DNA of 64,000 nt from Bryobacterales bacterium (GTDB lineage Bacteria; Acidobacteriota; Terriglobia; Bryobacterales; UBA6623): positions 1 through 64,000 of the forward strand of contig JAPOOG010000132.1 in the NCBI GenBank assembly GCA_026713545.1, written 5' to 3'. Position numbers and translations under genes: made by a program. Of the stretch, positions 51,592 through 60,236 are shown one piece after another. The notes beneath the pieces are model-generated. The model had not been told where the DNA came from and made no database searches. It was given only the letters and a program-made list of their open reading frames with translations. The number at the start of each line of letters is the position of its first letter. Position 1 is the first letter of the stretch.

Positions 51592-54069
51592 TCATCGTCG
51601 GTGAAGCACGAGACAGGTCATGTCGTCCGCAGCCGCAGTGCCAGCCGAGAAGTTCCCGATCTCTGACCAGACGTGGTTCACGATGTCTTCAGGTGATCGC
51701 TCCGCGGAACCATTCAGTGTCCCCTCCAGCCGCTCCTTGCCGAACAACTCCCCTTTGCGGTTTGTCGCATCGGTCAGTCCATCAGTATACAGAAACAGGG
51801 TTTCTCCCGGCTGAAGGATCTCACGCCTGCTCGCATAGCCGAAGTCTTCCATCAGGCCCATCGCCAGTCCGCCGGTCATCGGGAGTGGCCGCCTGGAGTC
51901 GTCGGGACTTATCAGATACGCAGGCTCGTGTCCTGCACAGACGTAGTCCACCACGCCGTTATTGAGGTTGACCCAGGCGAGCACGCAGGTGACGAACAGA
52001 CCCATCGGATTCTGGCTGCACAGCCGGCTGTTCGCCTTCTCGGCGATCGCGTCGATCGCGGCGTGCTCGGCGGACGCAGACTTGACCGCCGCCTGGGACG
52101 CCGCCATGAAGAGTGCGGCGGCAACGCCCTTGCCAGAGACATCGCCGACCGCCAGGAACAACATCCCGTCCGACGGCTCCGCGATATCGACGAAATCGCC
52201 GCCGACCTGCTGCGCCGGAGTCATCCGCGCGTACGCCGAGAAGGTCCCCAAGTCGGCGCTCCCTTCCCGCACCAGCGCAGCTTGCACGACCTTTGCCATC
52301 TTCAGATCCTGATCGATCGCTTCCTGGGCGAGACGCAGGTGCTGATTGGTGGTTTGCAGCTCCTTTGTTCGTTCCGACACCAGTGTCTCGAGCTGCTCCT
52401 CGCGATTGAAAACCTGAACCGTCATGTCCGAGAAGACACGCGCCAAGCTGCCGATCTCGTCCGATCTACGAGTTACGGAATCCATGGCTCCACGGTCCGG
52501 TGGCTGCCCCGACTCCACCTTCCGGGCGGCATCAGCGATGATTTCGATGGGGTGCGTCAGCAATCGCGTGCCGAAGAGTGCTGCAACGGCGGTGAGACCG
52601 AGCAGCAGGAACGCGATGAGGGCTGTGTTTCGCGCCTCGCCTTGCACCTTCAGTGCAATCTCGTCCAGGCTGACAGCGATGCCCAGACCGCCGATCAGGA
52701 TTCCGCCGGCGTTGACGATCGGTGAGGCAACCCAGATACCACGATCATCGGGCGACAAGAGACTCAAACTCGCCGAGCTGACCACGCGCTGCTGGTCCAT
52801 TGCATCCTTCATGTAGGCTTCGGCGCGTTGCTCGAAGATGCGTTGTACATCCACCGTTTCGTCACCGGTTTGAAACTCTGGGCGTGGCGCGGCCGCCGCC
52901 AGCTCACGTTCGAGGTTGATGATCCAGAGTGCCTGAAGATTCCGGGAGCGGACCAGGATGTCCGCCTCCTTCTGGTACACGGAATAGAGCAGGTTGCCCG
53001 TACTGCTTTCGATAGGAACGCCGACCTGCACCAGGCGCGGGGAGTTCTTCCTGGCAACCGTAACGTACTTGTAAGCACTGCCGTCAGAGGCGTGCGGCGC
53101 TGTCGGGTGCTCCACGACCTGTTCCGATCCGTTCAGCAACACACCGAGATCCTCTGCATGCGGAAGGTCGACCGTAGCCGTGCTGCCCTGCGTGAGGCTG
53201 GAATAAATGGCGTAAACTCCGCTCGCGTCAGTAACGCGAATCTCGCCAATGGCGGTGAAATCGATGATACGCCTCAACCGGAGATCGACGTCCTCCTTCG
53301 TCCAAGCAGCTGCCTCCGCGGCAGAGACGAAGTGATCCAACATCGTGGCTTGCACCTTCATATGCTGGCCCAGGATGCCCTCAATGACTGCCGAGACGTC
53401 TGCCCGCTGCGAGGCATAGACGTTGGTCAGAATCTCCTGTTCGCCGAACGCCAGCGCATTACCGACCTGCACGATCCTCGGCTTGTCGACGCCGCCGACG
53501 CCGACATACTTGTAAACCTGCTGGTCGATCTCCCGCACCTGCGCCGGCTGCGTGATGAAATCGTCGCCGTCAAGAGGGGCATCGAGTAGAACGTAGAACT
53601 TCGACGCCTGCGGCTGCACGGCGGGATCGGGATCGAAACGGAAGGGCACCGGAACGCCAGCTTCGTCCCGCACGTTGGTGAGATAGGAAAAGCCCTCCTC
53701 GTCGGTGATCCAGAATTCGTCGAGCACCGTCTCCTGGGTGATTTCATCCAGAATCCTGTTGATGCGGGGCGGGTTGTACCCCGCGGCTTCAGCAGCTTCC
53801 GTGAGATGGGCGGCGATGCGCGCTTGCGCCGTCATCGGGCCGTCAAGCGTCGCATCCAACGTGCGCGCAACGTTGGCCAAAGAGATTTCGCCCATTTCCG
53901 CGAAGCTCCCGGAAAGCAACTCCGCCAGATGCACCGCTGCGGCTTCCGCCTCATCACGCAAAGCCGAGGCTGTGTTATAGAGAAGAGTCGCCGACGTCGT
54001 CAGGACCGTAACGGTCAGTATTCCCGCAAGCGCAATAAACACACGGGCTGCTAGGCGTAACCGCTTCAT
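51592..54069 (-). CDS. Membrane-sensing SpoIIE/RsbU-type phosphatase with duplicated sensor
   Basis: An 825-residue PP2C-type phosphatase. It has TM1 (about residues 12-33), a large extracytoplasmic sensor (about 35-475), TM2 (TALIAFLLLGLTAVAALFG), a HAMP domain (PIEIIADAARKVESGQPP), a coiled coil (LETLVSERTKELQTTNQHLRL, shortened) and a SpoIIE catalytic domain with GGDFVDI, GDVSGKGVAAALFMA, LYTDGLTDATN and the final DDMTCLVL. The sensor contains two similar units. Both carry YKYV..V....PR.VQVG (YKYVGVGGVDKPRIVQVG and YKYVTVARKNSPRLVQVG) and an aligned DE/DA-S-GV block before it, so the sensor arose by duplication, Cache-like. It dephosphorylates the STAS protein of this cluster when a periplasmic signal is bound. 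Confidence 0.9.
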   Translation of the reverse strand: MKRLRLAARVFIALAGILTVTVLTTSATLLYNTASALRDEAEAAAVHLAELLSGSFAEMGEISLANVARTLDATLDGPMTAQARIAAHLTEAAEAAGYNPPRINRILDEITQETVLDEFWITDEEGFSYLTNVRDEAGVPVPFRFDPDPAVQPQASKFYVLLDAPLDGDDFITQPAQVREIDQQVYKYVGVGGVDKPRIVQVGNALAFGEQEILTNVYASQRADVSAVIEGILGQHMKVQATMLDHFVSAAEAAAWTKEDVDLRLRRIIDFTAIGEIRVTDASGVYAIYSSLTQGSTATVDLPHAEDLGVLLNGSEQVVEHPTAPHASDGSAYKYVTVARKNSPRLVQVGVPIESSTGNLLYSVYQKEADILVRSRNLQALWIINLERELAAAAPRPEFQTGDETVDVQRIFEQRAEAYMKDAMDQQRVVSSASLSLLSPDDRGIWVASPIVNAGGILIGGLGIAVSLDEIALKVQGEARNTALIAFLLLGLTAVAALFGTRLLTHPIEIIADAARKVESGQPPDRGAMDSVTRRSDEIGSLARVFSDMTVQVFNREEQLETLVSERTKELQTTNQHLRLAQEAIDQDLKMAKVVQAALVREGSADLGTFSAYARMTPAQQVGGDFVDIAEPSDGMLFLAVGDVSGKGVAAALFMAASQAAVKSASAEHAAIDAIAEKANSRLCSQNPMGLFVTCVLAWVNLNNGVVDYVCAGHEPAYLISPDDSRRPLPMTGGLAMGLMEDFGYASRREILQPGETLFLYTDGLTDATNRKGELFGKERLEGTLNGSAERSPEDIVNHVWSEIGNFSAGTAAADDMTCLVLHRR

Positions 54070-54363
54070 TGTTTCAGTCCGAAGAAGACATGGCCGGTAG
54101 GCCTTCGGTCATGTCGCTTCCGAGAATAGATGTCCTCCTCCAGGTTCGCCGCAATTTCCCGGAGCCGTTCTGTAGAGATAACCATTGTATACGCAAATCT
54201 TTCGTTGCGCTTGACCTAGCGGGCAGCAACCAATCGGATGCACGCTACAACATCTCAGGCAAAATCCAAGGAGTCACAGCCCAATGGAATTGGTATTAGA
54301 CATCCCTTGTCACCGGATCTCCTCTGTCGGCGGGTAAGGACAAGTCACCGCTAGCCGATCTAC

Positions 54364-56640
54364 TCATTTGGGCGTACTTCCGTACCGCAGGACATCAGAA
54401 ATCCGGATTTCACCGATCTGTCCAAAGAAGTTCCCAAAGCCCAGATAGTTGAAGCCTCCGCCGTATTTTGCATAACCATCCAAACGCGTGGTGATACTGA
54501 ACTGGGCGTCGTGCTGACGGTTGTTGATCAATCTCCGTCCGTCCGGGCTCTTCATCCGCCAGATGAGTCTGCCATCCAAGAACAGTTGGTGCAAATCATC
54601 GTCGTAGTTATATTGCCACGCCACGTGATGCCACTCGATATCCGAAATCCCGGCATCGGTCAGTTCACCGACGACGCCCTCGGGACGCTTCCACGGATGC
54701 AGATCCATCAACGCCTGATCCGGTTCGGCACCCAGGAAGTGAATCCCCACAGCCATGCTTCCGTCGGGCGAGTCGCTGTCGGACAAATAGAGTTCCCACA
54801 CGCCGCGTTCCGTGTTGTCATATGAACCCATGATGTGACCGTAGTCGAACGGCTGATTATGTTCCCGTAGTCGATCGCCGAACGCCCGAAACGGTCCACC
54901 GCGCCGCACCCAGGCCTCGACCGTCCAGGCCTCAGTGCAGGTCTTCAAGTCGAGCTTCGGGTTGCCTTTCCCCGTTATGACGAAGCCATGCTCTCCATGC
55001 CCGACAAACTGCGGAAAGCGGCCTTCGCGACCCGGCCACGATATGCGGCGATCGCCACCCATATTGGTCCAAGTCAGAGTCAGATCTTCATCGCCCATGA
55101 GGTCTTTGATGAACCGGCCATTCGGGCCCTGCCAGTCATAGAAGACAACCGTGTTCTCATCGGGCTTGATTGTTCGTAGCTTCTTTGGCAGCACCTTGAG
55201 CACCAGGGCCTGCCGCAGTTGCAGCCCGTTCGCATCGGTAAGTTGAACAGCAAACTTCGCCCATTCTTGTCTCAAAGGCATTCCCGACAGGATGCCCGTT
55301 TGTGCATCAAGGGAAATTCCTTCCGGCAGGTTGCCCGCTGAGACCTGCCACCGCAGTGGTTCAGCAGCGTGTATTGTTTGCAGAGACGCTCGATATGCCG
55401 AGCCTGAGAACGAGGGGGGCAGAGACTCCGTCACGATCTTTCCGGGAGCCACGGTGATCGCGAAAGTGTGTTGATCGGTCTTACCCGAAGAATCCTCAGC
55501 TTCGATCGTCGCCTTGCGGTCTTCGACGATTTCCTGTGGGTGTCCCTGAATCGCACCACGTATAGCGTCGAGAGTCAACCCTCGCGGCAAAGCACCTTCG
55601 ATCAGCTTCCAGGCCACCTTGCCCTTGGCCTCGTCAGTTGCCAGTTGAAACTTATAGGGCAGGTTCAATCCCGCCTTGGGAGGAGTCTCCCTCACAATGG
55701 CCAGTTCATGCGCGACGGGATATCGCATGATGCTCGAGATGCGCAACTCATCAATCTCGCCTTCGAAGTTGCCGAACTCCGGATAAAAAGGAGGATCTTG
55801 GGAATGGATGAAGCCGCCCACCACAAAAGGAACGACGACGTCTGTGGCGTCGTTGATGACCTTCCCTTGCTGGTCTCCTGGAAATGGAAGCTGGACCGTT
55901 CTAACGACCTGTCCGTCGAGATGGAAGAAATGTGTCTGGTCCCGGTAGCGAAACTGCCAAGCCACATGGTGCCATTGCTGATCGGTGATGTGTGCAGGTT
56001 GGGAGCCGGTATACCCCCCGCCTCGTTGATGAGGAAAGAGCAAGCCGCTGGTGTCATGGTTGGGGTCTTTCCTGCGCAGAGAGCCAATGAAACGCGCGAC
56101 AGGGGTAGTCCCTATTGACAAGGTAGGCCGATTCCAGAGGGCAAAGTTCCAGCCTCCACGAAAGCCGATCGGCAGGCTGAATCCTTCATCATCTGTGCCG
56201 GCGATGTTGGCGTAGGTGTCCCCGCCGTCCTCTCCGACGGGACCTGTGTAGCGCACCCAGGCCTCGATCGTCCATTCCCTGGTACAGCTGCGCAGGTGGA
56301 GCTTGTCGTTGTCGACCGGCCCCACGAGGACATTTCGGTCGTCCGCATGGCGTTCAAAGCGCGCAGTCGATCCAAAACCCGCGCGCGCGCCCCATAGCCC
56401 CCGTTTTGCCCGAAGAGTCAGTTCCGGGTCGCCGAGAGCATCGTGCGTGACGTTCCCGCCGGCCTCATCGAAATGGTAGAGCACGACGGTGTGCTCATCT
56501 GGAGTAAACGGAAGCCTCCACTCGCTGTCCGCTCCGGCCATCGAGCAAGCAAGAAAAACAGCAAGCAGATAGCGGGAGTAGTTCTGACTCAATAGTCTGA
56601 CGAAGGTCCTATATGACTCAACAGCGGCCGGGGCTGGCAT
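54364..56640 (-). CDS. Exported protein with two LamG-like and two Ig-like domains
   Basis: A 758-residue exported protein. After a signal-like segment (YLLAVFLACSMAGADS) comes a LamG/concanavalin-like domain (TVVLYHFDEAGG, REWTIEAWVRYTGP, HVAWQFRYRDQTHFFHLDG) of about 280 residues, two Ig-like repeats of the putative He_PIG kind (GLNLPYKFQLATDEAKG with LPRGLTLDA..GAIQGHP, and LPEGISLDAQTGILSGMP) and a second LamG domain (TVVFYDWQGPNG, EAWTVEAWVRRGGP, HVAWQYNYDDDLHQLFLDG). The two outer domains are clearly duplicates. Carbohydrate or protein binding at the cell surface is likely. The start at 56640 is chosen for the signal; the frame is open to 56751. The 294 bp towards the phosphatase gene hold nothing recognised. 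Confidence 0.75.
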   Translation of the reverse strand: MPAPAAVESYRTFVRLLSQNYSRYLLAVFLACSMAGADSEWRLPFTPDEHTVVLYHFDEAGGNVTHDALGDPELTLRAKRGLWGARAGFGSTARFERHADDRNVLVGPVDNDKLHLRSCTREWTIEAWVRYTGPVGEDGGDTYANIAGTDDEGFSLPIGFRGGWNFALWNRPTLSIGTTPVARFIGSLRRKDPNHDTSGLLFPHQRGGGYTGSQPAHITDQQWHHVAWQFRYRDQTHFFHLDGQVVRTVQLPFPGDQQGKVINDATDVVVPFVVGGFIHSQDPPFYPEFGNFEGEIDELRISSIMRYPVAHELAIVRETPPKAGLNLPYKFQLATDEAKGKVAWKLIEGALPRGLTLDAIRGAIQGHPQEIVEDRKATIEAEDSSGKTDQHTFAITVAPGKIVTESLPPSFSGSAYRASLQTIHAAEPLRWQVSAGNLPEGISLDAQTGILSGMPLRQEWAKFAVQLTDANGLQLRQALVLKVLPKKLRTIKPDENTVVFYDWQGPNGRFIKDLMGDEDLTLTWTNMGGDRRISWPGREGRFPQFVGHGEHGFVITGKGNPKLDLKTCTEAWTVEAWVRRGGPFRAFGDRLREHNQPFDYGHIMGSYDNTERGVWELYLSDSDSPDGSMAVGIHFLGAEPDQALMDLHPWKRPEGVVGELTDAGISDIEWHHVAWQYNYDDDLHQLFLDGRLIWRMKSPDGRRLINNRQHDAQFSITTRLDGYAKYGGGFNYLGFGNFFGQIGEIRISDVLRYGSTPK

Positions 56641-57198
56641 GTCGTTCCCGGTGACTCTAATGGAACGATCGGTGAAGATCTTGGCGGCGCCAACGCAAGG
56701 CATCAACTCTACCGGAGACGGAATACTAAGCGCCGGGTTTGAACAGCCCACTTGAGCTGGGCGGGCTTGTCCACTCGCTGCATCACCACTGCAACAGGAT
56801 ACTGTTACTCATAGTTTTTCTCAATAGAGATACCAGCGGTGCTTTTTCTGTCTGTCGACCTCCACCCTAGACACTTAGTCCAACACGATCCGGCATGTTC
56901 CGCCACTCGATGGCAACAACTCGCCAGGAAACTTGATATTCGTCTTCGTGGATGACCGTCAGTGTGAGGCATCCGGCCTTGATGATACGACTGAGGTGAA
57001 TCCGATCAGACCGTGCGGACCAGCCCAATGCGCCTTTGCTCATGACGTGAACGCCGGTCTGGCCAAGTGTCTTAGCTGCAACGAGCGCTTGAGACACTGG
57101 CGGGTGAGCTTCAGTGATTGGGCCACGCAGGCGATCGCTCGAAGTTGCTCCGCACCGAGGACTGGAGATGGTGCGAGCGGAACACCAACTCCCTGACT
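56641..57198. other. Intergenic region, no clear gene
   Basis: Two overlapping open frames (76 and 87 codons, opposite strands) lie here but neither has a ribosome-binding site or a recognisable product. No RNA gene, repeat or terminator was identified. Confidence 0.35.
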
Positions 57199-58536
57199 CT
57201 ATTGTTCTCCGAGAAGAGTAAAAGAACTGATACGACTCAGGAGATCGCCTCTACTCCGCGATAAACTGCTGATCTCACGTCCCGGCGACAGGCTAGTGAT
57301 GACCGACTTGCCGATCAGGTATCGGCCGGACTGCGACTCATCCGCGGACTCCGTCCTTAGTCCCCAAATTGTGTGAAACGCCACGGGAGAACCTTCAAAC
57401 GTTCCCAAATAAAGCATGTTGTGGCCGCTCAGGTTAAGTATTGTGCGGAAGGGTACAGCCGTGGATACAATGCGCTCTCGCTTTTCTGCAAGCGAGAGTT
57501 TCTCAATAATCACATTTCTCCCTGCGCCAGCCTGTTTCCTCGAATTGCGAGGAAGCGGTAAAGCAAACGGGAGGAAGACATCCAGGATCGTGGACGAGCA
57601 GTCGCGATACCCGCCCAATCCACCCCATCCATAGGGCTGCCCGAGTATTTCATTGATCAACCGGGCGAGTTGATCCTCAGAGAACGGAAGAGGAAATGGA
57701 GCGGCATCCCGGTCCAGCAGACTAACGCGTGTCAGCAACGCGCGACGGCTTACGTCCGCCACTGGAACCAATAGACTTACTTCAGATTCGACTCTTGCAG
57801 CCACAGGCAAAATCATGCCGATCCGGCCCAGGAACAGGAAGCCCCCCTCGTTGCTTGAGATGGGTATCCGATCTCGCCGTATTGCAGCTAAGTTCGCAGA
57901 ACGGTACTTCGCGACGAACTCCTCGTCTACATACGCGATGTCGCCCGAATCGATCCAGCCGCAGGTATAGGGTGATTCCGCAGCAAGAAATCGTCCGTCT
58001 CGGGAGATGTGCGACAGGAACAGAGGCGTTCCCGCCCACACCGCCGAATTCTGGTTGTAATCGAACGGATATCCTTCTCCCGCCTTGCGGAAGTCATGGA
58101 AGAACGGGTCGGTTGAAGGCAGCGCGCGCATCGATGTGTTTCGGACTGTGATCCCGTAGGCCGCTCGACTGGGATATTGACTGAGTTGGGCGTTCGCCGT
58201 GACTTCTTCAACATAGGAGGTGGAGACTTCCAACAGGTTGGGACCAAAGATCGACTGTTTTGGAAATGATTCTGCAGCCCAACCGAACTCCTCAGCAGTA
58301 CAGACCTCCGGCTCGGTTCTCTCCCATGGACCGTACCAGTAATCTTCAAACTCCCCAAGCCGACGCTCATCGACTTGGAGAATCGGAGAGCCTCCGGTTT
58401 CCGCAAATGCCGTGGCATCCTGCGGAATTTTTTCCAGGTCATCAAGAGGACCGGTCGATACCAGCGGTATTTCATCAGGCGAGCAGCCGATGATCGACAA
58501 GAGTGCAACTGCAACCACAAACCTACCTGAATCCAT
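57199..58536 (-). CDS. NlpC/P60 lipoprotein with N-terminal SH3 domains
   Basis: A 445-residue cell-wall hydrolase-like protein. A lipoprotein signal (AVALLSIIGC, Cys18) is followed by an N-terminal stabilising domain and two SH3-type units (about residues 125-270, with VRNTSMRALPSTDPFF and DSGDIAYVDEEFVAKY). The NlpC/P60 catalytic domain starts near residue 288 (QPYGWGGLGGYRDCSSTILD, Cys313; GHNMLYLG, His372). The architecture matches the YkfC-like gamma-D-glutamyl-diamino acid endopeptidases, which trim murein peptides in the periplasm. It stands alone. A minus-strand terminator lies 26 bp upstream of its start, so it must have its own promoter in that short space or be read through. Confidence 0.82.
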   Translation of the reverse strand: MDSGRFVVAVALLSIIGCSPDEIPLVSTGPLDDLEKIPQDATAFAETGGSPILQVDERRLGEFEDYWYGPWERTEPEVCTAEEFGWAAESFPKQSIFGPNLLEVSTSYVEEVTANAQLSQYPSRAAYGITVRNTSMRALPSTDPFFHDFRKAGEGYPFDYNQNSAVWAGTPLFLSHISRDGRFLAAESPYTCGWIDSGDIAYVDEEFVAKYRSANLAAIRRDRIPISSNEGGFLFLGRIGMILPVAARVESEVSLLVPVADVSRRALLTRVSLLDRDAAPFPLPFSEDQLARLINEILGQPYGWGGLGGYRDCSSTILDVFLPFALPLPRNSRKQAGAGRNVIIEKLSLAEKRERIVSTAVPFRTILNLSGHNMLYLGTFEGSPVAFHTIWGLRTESADESQSGRYLIGKSVITSLSPGREISSLSRSRGDLLSRISSFTLLGEQ

Positions 58537-58561
58537 GAGCTGACCCTACATCGTACACTGC

Positions 58562-58607
58562 AAAAAAGGGACTACCGGATCGTCGACCAAGTCGTCCGGG
58601 TAGTCCC
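58562..58607 (-). terminator. Intrinsic terminator on the minus strand without an assigned gene
   Basis: On the minus strand a 12-bp stem (58607-58595 with 58579-58568, one bulged base) is followed by six T (58567-58562). It would end a leftward transcript beginning somewhere in 58608-59100, where I recognise no gene. Confidence 0.65.
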
Positions 58608-59081
58608 TCGAGCTGCTCCATTCCGGGGACAGCTTGAGCCCAAGTCACTCGACTTCCAGCGCTGGTTCGTGCGCAACAGGGAGATCACAGGCCGCCACAG
58701 GTGGAGATTCATCGAGACAGAATTAGGCGGCAGAAGCATTTTGAAAGAATAGTCACTTCAGCGCAACCCGGTAAGTAGTGAGCCAGGGGAGTTGGCTCCG
58801 CAGAGTTCAATACGTCTGAAGTGGACGGAGACCCGCAACCCAGCGGCGAGGAGAGGATGGGGGTGCTCAGGGATCTGGCATGAGAGGAGAGGGTGAACAT
58901 GGGAGTCCGCTTGCAGTACGCTGTGCCGGGCAGATAGTGAGATCGACTGGGGAAAAGAGGCTTCGGCTGAACGCAAGCTCTCGACCAAGACCTCAAGGCA
59001 GAGCAATTCAAGGTCGGAATTCCAGCCATCCAATGCCCCTCGTGAACCTTGCATGACTAACTTTGTGGGCATCGATCACTT
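58608..59081. other. Region upstream of an orphan terminator, no recognised gene
   Basis: About 470 bp with no recognised protein or RNA family. Minus-strand open frames (107 and 105 codons) lack ribosome-binding sites. If the terminator at 58562-58607 is genuine, a short RNA or a decayed gene is transcribed leftward here. Confidence 0.35.
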
Positions 59082-59792
59082 GTGTTACCGCATAACTTAT
59101 CTGAACTTGATGCGAGAGGCTGTGTCAAATCCATCAGCGCCTTGCCCTTCTCCTGCGGCGACGCTCCGACGAGTCGAGCGTTTTCCGCTCTTGCGCTGAT
59201 CCTCCTGACTCTGCTTATGCCCAGCGAGTTCGGCGGGGTGCTGCCTGTTCAGTTCGATGCGAACCTGGGCCGCATCGTGGGCTTCCTCACCAGCCCCGAT
59301 GGCGGACCCATTGCTGAAGCGGAAGTGCTCTTCAGCGGCGCCGGGAGCGGTCTCGAACGCTTGGTCCGAAGCAATGCATGCGGATGGTTCCAGGCGGGGT
59401 CGTTGCAGCCGGGACCGACTTGAACGGGGATCAAGTTCGCATTCGACCGAGCGCTGCAGGCAGCGGGCCAATACTTCGGGCGCAACGTGTTCCGTAACCG
59501 GGGGATGCGCAACCTGGATATGCGCCTGATGCGTCGATTTGCCAGTTCGAAGGGCTCGAGATTGGAACTGTCGGTCGAGTTGTTCAGCGCGTTCAACCTC
59601 GATAATGTCGAGTACGCGCGCTTCAACGCGATCTACTGCCCGGGTCTTGACCCTGCGACGGGAGAACCGATAGGTCCAAACCCTTCGTTCCGCCGCTTGC
59701 GCGGCGCGGACGGCAGATACGACCGCAACAACACGCAGGTCCTTGGAGTCGGGCCCTTGCAAGCACAGATTGGCCTTCGGTTTTTCTTCTGA
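59082..59792 (+). pseudogene. Remnant of an acidobacterial TonB-dependent receptor
   Basis: Two parts of one reading frame are separated only by a TGA at 59421-59423. The first (114 codons) has a signal-like helix (SALALILLTLLM) and the start of a carboxypeptidase-regulatory-like domain (LGRIVGFLTSPDGGPIAEAEV, shortened, then GWFQAGSLQPGP). The second continues in frame with the last strands of a receptor barrel (AAGQYFGRNVFRNRGMRNLDM, shortened; SVELFSAFNLDNVEYARFN; ALQAQIGLRFFF-like end). Everything in between, normally some 700-900 residues of plug and barrel, is absent. A large internal deletion with a stop codon at the junction is the simplest reading. It is therefore not functional. Confidence 0.75.
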
Positions 59793-60236
59793 CTCCGGTC
59801 GCTTTTCGAGCGGCGCAACCGCTCGCCAGAGGCCGGCTCTCCATGCCATCTGAAGTGATTTCCGAAGCAATTCGGTCAGGGCAGATGTGGCAAAATGGAA
59901 CGAGAAAATGCGCATAAGCATGTTTTGCTGTGGACCTGCCGCCAAAAGAAAGCGAACTCAAGACTTGCAGGCACTTGAAACACCGCCTGTAAGGTGCCTA
60001 TTCGCCGGGAGATGCCCGGTAAAGTTTGATGCTCCGGACTCCGGATTGTCGTAGGCTTGCTGCCAGAAGGGTTTCTTGCCCTACGGTATAGGCCAGAGAA
60101 CAGGAATCGAGCCACTACTCCCCAAGTGGAAATACCACTGCCAAGCTCCGTCCACGCAGGGAGCTAATGAGGTGAAAGTCGGGTTCGGCTCGACACCCGG
60201 CGGATCAAGGACTGACAGGCAAAGGACGAACATCCG
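59793..60236 (+). promoter_or_regulatory. Structured leader before the polyamine-type ABC operon
   Basis: Several inverted repeats crowd this region: GGCACTT/AAGGTGCC (59970-59998, one bulge), CCGGG/CCCGG (60005-60019), and a helix pairing CACC and GGAT (60194-60197, 60202-60205) with ATCCGGTG (60232-60239), which includes the GTG start codon of the ATPase gene and places its AAAGGA ribosome-binding site (60221-60226) in the loop. No known riboswitch was recognised. This could be a regulatory leader or chance pairing. Confidence 0.35.

Noticed and set aside
56867-57097. Minus-strand 76-codon frame
   Set aside because: No start signal or recognised domain, and an opposing frame overlaps it; neither is convincing.
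58758-59072. Minus-strand 104-residue frame upstream of the orphan terminator
   Set aside because: No ribosome-binding site or homology pattern; kept only as a possible RNA or decayed gene.
59421-59423. In-frame TGA as a selenocysteine codon
   Set aside because: The two flanks are non-adjacent parts of a TonB receptor, so a deletion explains them. The SelA-like gene in the window is exported and no selenocysteine machinery is seen.
60161-60180. TGAGGTGAAAGTC (60168-60180) resembles group II intron domain V
   Set aside because: The flanks do not pair into the required domain V stem and no reverse transcriptase is nearby, so the match is too short to count.
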